Shown here: in pieces, positions 8,601 through 17,239 of the stretch
Numbering within the stretch: the first letter of the stretch is position 1
Layout: each line of letters starts with the position of its first letter
Source: Mesostigma viride
Taxonomy: Eukaryota > Streptophyta > Mesostigmatophyceae > Mesostigmatales > Mesostigmataceae
Length of the DNA stretch: 64,000 nucleotides
Assembly: GCA_009746045.1 (NCBI GenBank)
Contig: RPFO01000240.1
Coordinates: 505,501 to 569,500 of the forward strand
Direction: 5' to 3'
Notes under the pieces: generated by a model
What the model was told of the DNA's origin: nothing
The model's database searches: none
The model's input: only the letters and a program-made list of their open reading frames with translations
Made by a program: the position numbers and the translations under genes

Positions 8601-11074
8601 AACCGCAGATCGGTGGCCATGCGCATACCCGTCCATGCCCCGGTGATAGCGTCCTTCTTGGGCGCAACGACAACGGCAGCGGCATAGCTGGAGGAAGATT
8701 GCCTGATGATACCGGCATCCTCTAACTCCTTGCATTGCTCGGCTACAAAATCCAACTCGGCCTGACTCAGGCGATGCTGGCGTCGGAACAAAGGGGTGTC
8801 AGTGTCCAATGGAACACGCATGGTCCCACCATTGAAACACCCCAGTTCATCACTTGTGAAAGCGAAGGCCCCCCTTGCAGTGCCTAGCCACTTTAGCATG
8901 GCTGAGCGCTGCGCATCAGAAAGGTGTTCGCCAATAGCCCAGGGGTGCGTATCCGCGGGATCACCCACAGCTACCGCATGTGCCTCAAGATGCGGCGCCC
9001 TAGCCGCATCGTCGTGGAACAAGGAAAAGGCTGCCACGCCTGGTGTGACACCCACCGCCGGAGCCTCGCGTGCCGCACGGTGTATTACCCGATGCAGCGT
9101 GGGCTCGCCGGCCAGCACGGTGCTGGTCAGCAGGGCGGTCATGAGAATGATAGTCCACACCTGTCGCAGACGCCACCCCCATGCTGATGAAGTCCCCGTC
9201 GCTGCAGGGCGCTTCAGTTTGGCTGCGCGCGCCTCAACCTGCTGAGGCGGATTGGCTGGGGACGCCCCCCCAGACTGGCGCACGGCAACCGATGCAAGCA
9301 GCACATACCCGACCTGCAACACCGACATAGCCTGGCCTATCAAAGACCAGCGCTCACTCTCGAGCACGCCCGGCAGCGCCGAGGCCCCGACATGAAAACC
9401 CATGCTGGCCTCACGAAATTCTGCGGGTGGCTGCACCAACAGACCGGTGGTAGTGTCCCAAACGAGACCCTTACCCCGATCACGGTATGCTGTCGACCCT
9501 TGGTAACTGACCAGGGTCGGCAGTGCACACATGGGGCTCCCGACCCGGTTGACGCGTGCATACGGTGGGCGATCCTCGCTATCCACCTTCTGCGTGACTA
9601 GGTGGGAAGGCAATGCTACCTCCGCAGACACACTCGGATGCTGCCTTGCTACGGCCCCCAAGACCGCCTGCACATCGGTCGCACACGCCACGTTGGTCCA
9701 ATAGGCACGCAAACGATGCGTGAGCCCACCCAGCCCTGCGTTGTCACACACGATGGGCTCCCCCAGGAGTGCCACGATTGTAGCCCAGTCCTCCCGCACC
9801 GCCTGATGTGGGCTGTCACCCGCCACAACGTTCTCAAACAGATACGCAGGCGGATGGGGCTGACGCGACTGCAACAGTCCCACCACACGCAACAGTTCCC
9901 AGAACAGCGCGCTACGCGGATCGGCTAGCCCCCGCCCTTGCCCTGCCTGGCTCAGGCCCTGGCACTCCCAACCCGCAATTACCAAGTCGATGGCATGATG
10001 CCTGCGCAACAACTGCTGCACCTGCACCTCACCGATGGCTCGGATATCTTGAGGACATTCCCCAAACGGGTCACGCCATGCTGATGGCGGAAACTGCGCG
10101 GGATACTCTCGCGACAACACGCCACAGTGACTGAAGTACACCTGACGCGCCTTGTGCGATGGCTCTACCGCGATGAGTTTACGGCACACGCCGCCTGCGG
10201 CCAAAAAGCCTGCAATGCCCCCTCCGATCCCCGCAAACAGTTCCAACACTACCGCACCCTTGGCAAAATCAGGGGCCTGCGGTAAGATTGCAGCAGAAAA
10301 ATTACCTTGGGCCTCCGAGACACCCGGTTGCAGCAAAGTGAGGCCATGGCTGGCCATCTGAGGAATGGTGATGACGGCTTCAGTTACCCGCTTGCGCATA
10401 GCCAGCTGCCGCGTGGACGTCACAGCATCCAGCGACCACTGCGTGCGCATCTTGGCAATGCTCGCCGTTGGCTGGGGCAGCACCGTCCGATGCTTGTCCC
10501 ACGCCGATGAGCCCGCCGCCCGTACCTCCACCATGCTGACCTCCACCACGCCCGCAGCCGCGGAAGGGTTGAGGCGTGCAGCCCCGGCTGAAGAACTGAA
10601 GCATGAGACCGGCACGCTGGCCCGCTTCAGGCCAGCCCCATCCCAATCAGGGATGTAAGATGCCTCCTCCGCCCTATAGTCCACCTGAACCATGGCGCGA
10701 GCAAGGACATCCACCCCGAGTAGTGCGGAATATCCACACTTGTTGACCACCAGCGCATACGCGGACACGGTGGTCATGCTAGAGGCGCGCAACGGATTGA
10801 AAATCACGTTGACTTTAACCGCCGTCATAGCGTACGGCTTACTAGCCGGACCCTGCCAACCTGACACAGACACGGGGCTTTCCACTAAGCCACCGTTCTC
10901 GTAGGTCAGGTTCAGCATGGTGGCCAAGTCCGTGCTGATGACTAGCGGCTGAGCACCGCTATCAAGCTTGACTGCGCCAACCAACGGACATGTCACCATG
11001 TCGCTCCATACATCTCCACAGGCTCCAACTGCTTGGAACGCCATGGACGGCTCACCATTGGGGTATGGAACCAC
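5672..11074 (-). CDS. pol: Gypsy pol: protease, DNA methyltransferase, RT, RNase H, integrase, PHD
   Basis: An open frame of about 1800 codons. Retropepsin lies at about residues 33-125, with an LDSGA active site near 38. A cytosine-5 methyltransferase spans 275-600. A hydrophobic stretch lies at 640-656. Reverse transcriptase spans 745-1020, with YIDD at 918-921. RNase H spans about 1055-1185. Integrase spans about 1360-1600: an HHCC zinc-binding motif with H1364, H1369, C1399 and C1402, then a D1433/D1492/E1527 triad. A PHD finger lies at 1731-1775. The frame does not begin at ATG, as expected if pol is made as a fusion with the upstream frames. Order PR-RT-RH-IN places it in Ty3/gypsy. It would make the element's cDNA in particles and insert it into nuclear DNA. 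What the methyltransferase and PHD domains do here is inference. Confidence 0.93.
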   Translation of the reverse strand: MVPYPNGEPSMAFQAVGACGDVWSDMVTCPLVGAVKLDSGAQPLVISTDLATMLNLTYENGGLVESPVSVSGWQGPASKPYAMTAVKVNVIFNPLRASSMTTVSAYALVVNKCGYSALLGVDVLARAMVQVDYRAEEASYIPDWDGAGLKRASVPVSCFSSSAGAARLNPSAAAGVVEVSMVEVRAAGSSAWDKHRTVLPQPTASIAKMRTQWSLDAVTSTRQLAMRKRVTEAVITIPQMASHGLTLLQPGVSEAQGNFSAAILPQAPDFAKGAVVLELFAGIGGGIAGFLAAGGVCRKLIAVEPSHKARQVYFSHCGVLSREYPAQFPPSAWRDPFGECPQDIRAIGEVQVQQLLRRHHAIDLVIAGWECQGLSQAGQGRGLADPRSALFWELLRVVGLLQSRQPHPPAYLFENVVAGDSPHQAVREDWATIVALLGEPIVCDNAGLGGLTHRLRAYWTNVACATDVQAVLGAVARQHPSVSAEVALPSHLVTQKVDSEDRPPYARVNRVGSPMCALPTLVSYQGSTAYRDRGKGLVWDTTTGLLVQPPAEFREASMGFHVGASALPGVLESERWSLIGQAMSVLQVGYVLLASVAVRQSGGASPANPPQQVEARAAKLKRPAATGTSSAWGWRLRQVWTIILMTALLTSTVLAGEPTLHRVIHRAAREAPAVGVTPGVAAFSLFHDDAARAPHLEAHAVAVGDPADTHPWAIGEHLSDAQRSAMLKWLGTARGAFAFTSDELGCFNGGTMRVPLDTDTPLFRRQHRLSQAELDFVAEQCKELEDAGIIRQSSSSYAAAVVVAPKKDAITGAWTGMRMATDLRLLNAHTPVDRYPMPRVDDVLDKISPHVKFVSSLDLRSGFHQIAVAPEDQRKLAFWGGGNLYEWVRMPFGHRNASAVFQRAMDKVLAGLPFAACYIDDVIVFSATFEEHLAHLEQVRLALEEHNMRLHPEKCKFAQRTLSFLGHQIVPGGRTPDAAKVESIVQAAVPTDVSGVRAYLGLAGYYRGYIENFSSKVKPLTELLKKGCVWAWGPAQQRAIETIKQELTSAPILRAPDYALPFVLYTDWSKVGLGAVLAQKDGDGREHVIAYASRSNNPAESRYSSYEGEALAVVWAIKHFRPYLVGRVFTLVTDHQPLQWLMTNTNLTGKLARWAMIIQEYHMTIVHRAGKDHVNADVLSRYAMPTTVDHTGARAMGAEGSSGSVVFVNAAGYAADDEEEAWWRSVEYSVADFGISDDPVRPSPFTPSKAVCAMEEGRSLSFDIDPSLQQLIAVQALLARSSLADCYTADIWLDGRVLEQVQGAVLTPTPVDWTPAQKATELNRVQHRAATYGWEDGVLYKLLGKRRVVVPPPDKRVAIVQAYHERYGHLGGNRTLSLVRTSYWWNNMRHTVAQVVASCVPCARTKANFSADHGAKELMSLPIKGLFYRWHVDLCGPFQESPDGNLYVMVCVESFSKWVELIPIADKHAATTAKHFADIITRFGAPAEVVTDQGGEFRGEFQELLDGCLIDHRRTSREHPQANGLAERLVQTVKQALRKWSLQVPESARWDRELAWIAMGYRMSPQESLATFSPYFLLFGRNPLLPTEAQVAHPEPMAFDNAQQFLVEVLARAETFKKVMPIAMNNLFIAQHRDSLRYAQRRGGAYMARQLRFRPGQYVFLRTQLKHTLDVEAGPTILRIVAIKPSGVAILEGADGSRTTDNLSNLSPCSLPNLVHDLQPHTSRRVKDAQCQVCHRVDQAESMLLCDQCNCGWHMQCLQPVVTSIPEGDWFCPVCTAAQFTSRSLTAVTAALVLVRSLSS
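5750..5884 (-). other. PHD finger at the C-terminus of gypsy pol
   Basis: Cysteines and histidine in C4-H-C3 order: C1731, C1734, C1746, C1749, H1754, C1757, C1772 and C1775, with the family's usual Trp before the last pair (DWFCPVC). PHD fingers are zinc modules that often bind histone H3 tails. In many gypsy elements this position, after integrase, holds a chromodomain that steers integration. A PHD finger here probably plays an equivalent reader role, but that is inference. Confidence 0.9.
9275..10252 (-). other. Cytosine-5 DNA methyltransferase domain inside gypsy pol
   Basis: Conserved C5-methyltransferase motifs appear in the right order and spacing. Motif I, the AdoMet site, is ELFAGIGGG (about residues 278-286). 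Motif IV, with the catalytic cysteine, is GWECQGLSQ (368-376). Motif VI is FENV (413-416). Motif VIII is THRLR (452-456). A target-recognition-like region follows, and then motif X, IGQAMSVLQ (579-587). The family transfers a methyl group from S-adenosylmethionine to C5 of cytosine in DNA. About 325 residues is a complete catalytic domain for the bacterial-type or DNMT fold. It sits between protease and reverse transcriptase in one continuous frame, so it would be released by the element's own protease or act as part of the polyprotein. Confidence 0.92.
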
Positions 11075-11800
11075 CGTGGGAACCTGGGGACTGCACTAGT
11101 GCGCTGCTGGCTACTTGTGCTGACCACTCCCGCTTGCACCACGGGCACTGCGGCTTCTACCGGCTGGCGCCCGTAGGTGACGGACTCAGAATTGCGCAAG
11201 GTGCGCACATCATGCCCATCTGCGAACAACTGGATCTCGGACACAACCGACCCCAGCCACTCAACCCCCTTCTGCCCGAAGGTGTCGACCACCTGCCGTG
11301 CTGAAAACATGGGTACGTCCACAATGAACGGCATTGGGTACACAGGCGCCAATCGCCTACGCTGCTCCAGCCCAGCAGGGTTCGCATGCTCAAAAGCAGA
11401 TTGCACCCCAGCCAGCGGCATGGAAAAGGACGCGGGCAACTGCCCGGCAGGCAACATGGGTGCCTGCTGAAAAGAAAGCGGGCTGCGTGCCTGCTTGCCT
11501 TTGGTAGCCTCCGCAGCGTTGATCTCGACGTCACCCGGCATGGGCGCCCAGAATGGGTCCTCCCGGTACACCGTCTCGAATTGGTTGGGGGGCGCCGTCG
11601 CCTCCTCACCATGCTTGATGGCAGCCACCTGGGCTTCCATCGAGTCGGTCTTGCCCGCCATCTCGGCGAAGTGGACCGTCTTGATGCCCGCGGCTGGACA
11701 CTTGTTCATCAGGTGCCACTTCGTGTCTGCCCCATGCGGCTTCGTGCAGCGGCTTGGACACTCGCGACTAAGGTGCCCATCCTTGTCGCAAAGGAAGCAG
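10993..11800 (-). CDS. Gypsy middle frame: CCHC zinc knuckle and pre-protease region
   Basis: A frame between gag and pol. Its upstream part contains a CCHC zinc knuckle (CFLCDKDGHLSREC, about 11765-11806), the nucleic-acid-binding motif of nucleocapsid. Downstream is a ~200-residue region without a recognised domain leading into the protease frame. Overlap with gag on one side and pol on the other fits recoding between frames as used in this family. I cannot tell that from old damage. Confidence 0.65.
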
Positions 11801-13517
11801 CCCGATTTGCGCGCATCCGTCCTAGTACCCGTCTGTGAGGACGTGCCCCCCCAGCTCGCGTCGGGGCGGCAGCGTCTTTGTTGCCGCCAGCGGCGTTACC
11901 CTGGGTTGCATCATGCGATGAGGCGTTGCGAGACCCCCCTTGGTTCCTGCTAGCACCGTGGCCGCCTTGCGGGCGCGCTTGTCTTGTGGCAGACGACTCA
12001 CCCGACTTGGCCTTGGTCAGCGCGTCGACCTTGGCCTGCAGCTCGGCCACCACCGTGCTTACCGAGATCCGGCCTTGCGCGTGTCGTCGCATCATGGCCC
12101 TGACCTCAATGCACAGTGACCGCAATCGCCACGGCTGGCCGTTGGGCGGCGTGGGCAGCTCCATCTCCTTGGAGCCTAGCGCTTGCAGCCATTTCTGACA
12201 CGCCAGCTTTTCGGACCAGTCCTCCACTTCGCCGGCGAACTCCATGAGGCGCTCGTAAGATTGCTCCGGGGTTTCACCCTCGGCTATCTTGAAACTGCGC
12301 CACTCACGCTCTGCCTTGATGGTCTCCACCGGGTATTCCTGGCGAAGGAGGCCCCACAGTTCCTCGGCAGGGTCGACACCATACATGATGTTGTCATAGT
12401 CGGGCTGGCCACGCCCGTCGAAGCCGAACCACACGTCCGTGTGACGCGTGTACAGCGAGACCTCTCTCCACTGCTCCACCAGCCTAGCCACTCGCCTCAG
12501 CGTAAGGCCGTGAAAGAAAAAATGCATGTTGTTCATCACAAACTCATGCATTACAGCGCCTTGCGTAGTCATGTATTGCAGATCAATCCATGACTTGTAC
12601 GCGTTGTAGGCCTGCGCCAGCGTGGCCAGATTGCCGGTTGTGGAGAACTTCTCGCGCATGTCCACCCGTGGTAGGGTGGGCATCTTCGCGCCTTCCGGTA
12701 TGAGGCGCACCCTTTGCGGGTACTGCACCCCATCGGCATCCTCCGGCGGTCGCTGAGCTGCGCGTCCCTGCGCCAGCGTGCTTGGTCGTGCTGCCTCCCG
12801 TACTCGGAAAGCCAGCGGCGTGGTTATGTCCTCCATGGGCGGAATGCGCCCGATTGGCACACTTGACCACCGTGCAGTCGACCCGCCGGTCAGCGCCCCA
12901 CCGCCTCGCCCAAACGGAATTGAGGCCCCGCCTGGCAGCATGCGTCCTGGTGCACCCCTGTGTGGGTCCATCGCGCGCGCCAGCCCTGCCCCGTTCTCCT
13001 CGTGCAATCCGTCTCGCGCTTGATCGAAAGGCAGGCGCCTGGGCGCCAGCGTATACTCGCCCCGTGGCTGACCATCCGCCTCACCAAGCAAGTCGTGTTG
13101 GGTTAGCGACCCAGCCAAAACCCCCGGTTCCATCGAAGCCCTTCCCGCCGCATTACCTGAGGTTGGCGGCTGGTCCCGCTCCCTCGGCTCCGCGGCAACA
13201 CCACTGGGGCCCGGCATCGATGCCTGCCCGTCCCATGGTGTGGACTGCAGATGACGACCCTCTACGGCCACCAATCTGTCGGTCACTTCCCGCATCTGCA
13301 GCGCCAATTGCTGCTGCAACTGTTGCGACTGTTGCTGCATCTGCGCTTGCATCTGCGCGAACAGCGCCACCATACTCAGCGGCGCTTCTTGGTCGCGACT
13401 CTCACCCACTGCGGGTACGGCGGGAGGAATCCCGCCATTCGACCCCGGAGCGGACGTGTCGGCATCTGCTCTATTTGCATCTGCCATGGCTCGAGTCTGC
13501 GCTCGCGTCAGTGGCAT
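11709..13517 (-). CDS. gag: Gypsy gag
   Basis: About 600 codons from the first ATG of the frame at 13517. The N-terminal part has a Gln-rich coiled-coil-like stretch, a run of MQAQMQQQSQQLQQQ type near residue 60-75, then a Gly/Pro-rich linker. A capsid-like helical region (about residues 290-480) includes WREVSLYTRHTDVW and EREWRSFKIAEGETPEQSYERL, typical of retrotransposon gag. The C-terminal end is basic and Gly/Asn-rich. Gag proteins form the particle that packages element RNA. Confidence 0.85.
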   Translation of the reverse strand: MPLTRAQTRAMADANRADADTSAPGSNGGIPPAVPAVGESRDQEAPLSMVALFAQMQAQMQQQSQQLQQQLALQMREVTDRLVAVEGRHLQSTPWDGQASMPGPSGVAAEPRERDQPPTSGNAAGRASMEPGVLAGSLTQHDLLGEADGQPRGEYTLAPRRLPFDQARDGLHEENGAGLARAMDPHRGAPGRMLPGGASIPFGRGGGALTGGSTARWSSVPIGRIPPMEDITTPLAFRVREAARPSTLAQGRAAQRPPEDADGVQYPQRVRLIPEGAKMPTLPRVDMREKFSTTGNLATLAQAYNAYKSWIDLQYMTTQGAVMHEFVMNNMHFFFHGLTLRRVARLVEQWREVSLYTRHTDVWFGFDGRGQPDYDNIMYGVDPAEELWGLLRQEYPVETIKAEREWRSFKIAEGETPEQSYERLMEFAGEVEDWSEKLACQKWLQALGSKEMELPTPPNGQPWRLRSLCIEVRAMMRRHAQGRISVSTVVAELQAKVDALTKAKSGESSATRQARPQGGHGASRNQGGSRNASSHDATQGNAAGGNKDAAAPTRAGGARPHRRVLGRMRANRAASFATRMGTLVASVQAAARSRMGQTRSGT

Positions 13518-13813
13518 GCACCAGCTGACCGATGGGCAAAACAAGAACCAACAAGCCTAGGTTTCGCTGAGAAGAAGCAACAACCAAAGGCTTTATAACA
13601 GGTGTCAAGGATAACGACTCGACTAGCCTGCCAGAAAAAGACAAGAGCCAGCAAATTCTGGCTAGTTCTATTTTCTTAAAATCTGTCTCAAGACACTTCC
13701 TTTACAAACTGTCAGCCAGGCCGTTCCCTGTACTGCTGATGGTTGCTAAACACTAAAGCCAACGTCTTGGCTTCGAACAGAAGGAAGCAGACTACCGGGT
13801 AGTCTCTTCGAGT
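13518..13813 (-). other. Gypsy 5' leader and presumed primer-binding region
   Basis: About 300 bp between the 5' terminal repeat and the gag ATG. I do not see a clear match to a standard tRNA 3' end directly after the repeat. Confidence 0.5.
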
Positions 13814-14950
13814 AAAGAAAGGAGGGCTCTCAGCCGAGGACAAGGAACTGTCCCTCGTGCCTGATGACCACCTTATTGCCTCCCCTGCTATAGAATAATG
13901 CTTTCACAACACACACTTTGCACAGTCTGATGATGAAGCCGCACATGCGGAATTTATTGAGAAAGTTAATACAATTACAACACGTTGATAGTCTCAATAT
14001 CGATGCACTCCATGCTCACGAGCCCGCAGTTAGGCAGCGCTCCATGACATGCTACCGGCCTTGCTCCCAAGGAAAGGGAGAAACACGAAGGCCACTAACG
14101 AGAGACTCGAAGAGACTACACGCTGCGTGAGAGTCCTCTTCGACTATGAACCAAACCATTCGTCATGCCACACGCATGACACACGCCACACTTGTCAGTC
14201 CAGCCAGGAATGCCAAAACTATCTTGCTGCCTGAACCATGCGAATAGAAACCGCATTCCAGTTGCCGTCCTGGCTTTCTACCACACATGCCAACAAAAGC
14301 AGGAAGGCATCCCGACAAATCTAAATTGCTACCCTGTTGCCGATCTCATCTCCTAGAGGCTCCGGCATTTCTGTCCCTGGGAATGTCCGACATTGAGTCA
14401 CGTCCAGCAAGGTCGAAGCATAATATCCTTCAGACAATCTGCACGCTCACACCTTGCGTGTGAGTGGCCCAGCAAACATTGCGTCTAATCGTTCCTTTCT
14501 AGAAGAAATCCCTTTTTAGGGCTGCCAGCGATTTCGCATTCATTCCAGCGATCTGGCTCCGCACCGCAAATTGTCCTTTTCCATTTTCTGTCCAGTCCTC
14601 ATAACGTTGACCCGCTATTCTACACCACAAAGACACCTGGCCTGTCAATAGCCTCGGCGCTGTTGAAGTCCAGCAGTACAGCTTCAGCTCCAGCTGTCCA
14701 CTAACACGCGTATGATCCTCTCGACGCTGCACACTTGTGCTGCCGTCCGCTCAAGTCAGTGCTGCGCGCCCAGCTGTGCCTGGCCCGGCGCGCGTGCACG
14801 TACACTTTCGTCCGCTCTTATGCTGCAAGTGCTAGTGTCCCCCCCCGGTCACTAGCCTTTGTCGAAAATGCGTAGAAGACAAATTCCTTGCGCACGTCAC
14901 CGGTCTTGTGCATAGTCGGCGCCCGGATGACATAGCGCGCGTCCGTGACA
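13814..14950 (-). repeat. 5' long terminal repeat of the gypsy element
   Basis: Direct repeat of 4365-5500 in the same orientation, ~1137 bp, over 99% identical by eye. It borders the open frame at 14951-15761 on one side and the gag leader on the other. Confidence 0.88.
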
Positions 14951-15761
14951 GCGTGACCTGGGGCCACTGAGGCAACGGGGTAAGCTCGATCTCGCGCTTG
15001 GCCACCACCTGCAGCGCCTCTCGCTGACGCTGCGTAGATGCCCACTGATCCACCGTCCCCGGATTCTGCCTCGCCCGGGTGGCGAAGCATCGCATCCAGA
15101 CCGCCACCTGGATCAGACTGAACGTCATCCGCAAGCGACGCTGGATCATCGCATGAACCCGATTCACATCGAACGACGTCGCCTGCTCGTCAAAAGTCAG
15201 CTGAAACCGCTGACGAAGAACCCAGCCCGTCACGGAGATAAACTCCGGAATGTCATCTTCCCCGAGGGGGAGATGGTGGGGCTGAAGCCCGAACTCGACG
15301 GGTGGCGGGACATGCTCGCCGTAGCGATCAATGTCCATAGTGGCCATTTGGCGGCCCACCGACAAGTTGCCAGACGTCGCAGGCGTCTGGGAAGACAGCT
15401 CAATCGAGGGCCGCGGCCTCGCGGGCAGCACCTCCCCGTCCTCCTCGGAGGAGTCGCTACGTTCACGTCCCCCGCCACCTGCGACGAGGGTGTCACGTGC
15501 CCGGGTTTCCTGCACCCCGGGTGCCATGGCGGACGAGCCGCCAGTGGCAAACGTGCGCCCTCTCGCCTGCCCCCGGGCGCCGGCCCCCACCTGCGGGGTC
15601 CGACGCCTTGGGTTGTCGGCAACCACCGTGCTGAAGGTGACGTTGGGCGTCACCCGCACGGTGGCGGAGGGCGAGCCCTCCGGCGAGAGGCGTGGGGAGG
15701 TGCGCCTGGTCGGCGCATTCCCCTTCTTGTTGTCCTTGCCGGCATTGTTGTTCGAAGCCAT
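14951..15761 (-). pseudogene. Open frame abutting the right end of the gypsy element
   Basis: Begins at an ATG (15761, MASNNNAGK...) and stays open for about 270 codons until it runs into the gypsy terminal repeat. Low-complexity Gly/Arg/Pro/Ser N-terminal ~130 residues are followed by a more ordered part (GWVLRQRFQLTFDEQ, then an Arg-rich helical segment). No family recognised. Together with 3198-4219 on the other side, in the same orientation, it suggests the gypsy element landed inside a longer open frame. It could be a host gene or the ORF of another element. Confidence 0.4.
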
Positions 15762-16200
15762 TTCTAACGATTTCAGTCCAAGTTGGAATGAGATGAATGC
15801 GAGAGACAACTCACGAAAGCTGAGAATGATGAGGAAGATTGTATTAGCAAATAATACAATGAACGCAATGAACGCTGAGAGCTCAGAATATGGAACTGGG
15901 CAAACTCGGGTGCTGCGGCACTCCCCAGTGCTACGCCTATATGCCTATGGCAGTGCTCACTGCAGCACCTACCAGTGGACAACTGTACACTGCAATGCCA
16001 TGCGACCACGTCACTAGCAACAGCTACACTCGGCCCGTCAGACCCGGATACCCCGGATCTGGCGGGTCGAGCTAGAGCCTAGGAACAGTCTGGCACTAAC
16101 TGCACGTCAGTCCACATCACACCGCAGTACCGTACGACCTGCCGTACAGTACTAAGGTGTCCCGCTCAGCCGCGGTAGGCAATACGCGGCGCGCAGGCCG
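15762..16200. other. Intergenic, upstream of the interrupted open frame
   Basis: No gene seen. It would hold the promoter and 5' leader of the minus-strand frame starting at 15761. Confidence 0.35.
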
Positions 16201-16229
16201 GAAATCCGTGTGTCAGCCTAAGCATCTCA

Positions 16230-16880
16230 TCTAACTGAGGCCGCCGCCAAGCACGCAGCATCGGCAATGAGATGCCACCTGACATCAACCAGGTCCAATG
16301 CCAAGAAGCAGATTCGAAAGATGACGCTGGACAACAAGAAGTACGTTGAGGCGGCGGCAGCGCCAGCCGGCGACATCCGCAGCAAGGGGCGTAAACGCCT
16401 GGTATATGACGTAAGTAGGTACTTACGAGGTCACTTTGCTGCTCAACTAGGTTTAATGGGTGGTGGCCTGTGTTATATTGTGTGGACTAAAAATGATATG
16501 GTAAAGCCTTGCTGTTCTTCCTTGTGCCCTTTGCAACATCATGCATTATATATCCATGCTGTCGTATGCATTACATTCTACACTTGCTCACTGTCATGTA
16601 TGTGTGTACGCTTGCAATTGGACTTGCTCGAGGTGTCAATGCGCAGTTCCTCCTTTGCAAGTTCAAGCACTGGAACGTGGACACGATGAAGCAGCGAAAG
16701 GTCCTGATTGACCATGTCGGCCTTGACTGGTAGACTCCGTGTGGGAAGCTGAGGCTGACATGAGGGCCAAATCAGCTAGCGGCCTCGTGGCGAGGAAGTT
16801 TCTGACCACCGCTGACACAGCCAAGTTCGATGCAGACCTGGACGACCTCATTGAGGAGGAAGCAATGGACGAGTGATGAT
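16230..16880 (+). pseudogene. Possible spliced gene remnant, two to three exons
   Basis: An open stretch ends at LVYD followed by a GTAAGT donor (about 16410). About 240 bp later a pyrimidine-rich region and CAG acceptor (about 16650) lead into FLLCKFKHWNVDTMKQRKVL. A further acidic stretch (about 16732-16876, ending DLDDLIEEEAMDE and a stop) continues in another frame, so either a second intron or a frameshift lies between. No family recognised. It could be the 3' end of a host gene or of an old DNA transposon. Confidence 0.35.
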
Positions 16881-17239
16881 AAATGGCATTAGCGGAAGAC
16901 AATAATGACTATCCACAACTTGTGCACGGTATACAATGGCATCAGGCCATGCCTTGGCTGGACCCCAAGTCCAGACTTACCACCAGCTGGTAATGTTACG
17001 CTATAGGTGGAACCTTGTATTATGGCAGGACCTTGAAGACATTGATGATGATACTGCCTTTGAATACTCTGTGTTTTTCTGATGTGAGCCAATGATGCTA
17101 TGTGTTTTATCATGGTGGGCCGCACCTTGTCTTTTACACTTACACTTATGGTTCTCTGAATAAATTATTTTTATATCATATGTGCACAATAAATTGTTAG
17201 AGACTGTCTACATCAAATCCTGCATTTTGAGATCCATAA
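16881..17239. other. Intergenic, nothing recognised
   Basis: AT-richer than its surroundings. It has an AATAAA near 17160 that could serve as a poly(A) signal for plus-strand transcripts. Confidence 0.3.

Larger units (their letters stand above)
4222..14950 (-). mobile_element. Ty3/gypsy LTR retrotransposon carrying a DNA methyltransferase and a PHD finger
   Basis: A minus-strand element. In transcription order: 5' terminal repeat (13814-14950), leader, gag (to 11709), a middle frame with the nucleocapsid zinc knuckle and the region before protease (10993-about 11800), pol (11074-5672), a polypurine-like G-run (about 5646-5655), and the 3' terminal repeat with an unusual flanking duplication (4222-5645). 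Protease, reverse transcriptase, RNase H and integrase follow the Ty3/gypsy order. Added to these are a cytosine-5 methyltransferase domain and a C-terminal PHD finger. The two ~1.14-kb terminal repeats differ by about two positions, so the insertion is young. The coding region looks largely whole. Gag, middle and pol frames overlap slightly, as is common in this family. No short target-site duplication is obvious. Confidence 0.93.

Noticed and set aside
12782-13528. Plus-strand open frame of 248 codons
   Set aside because: Shadow of the gag frame on the opposite strand. No recognisable protein features.
4365-14950. A DIRS-type element, because of odd terminal repeats
   Set aside because: Pol contains a DDE integrase, not a tyrosine recombinase, and the repeats are direct.
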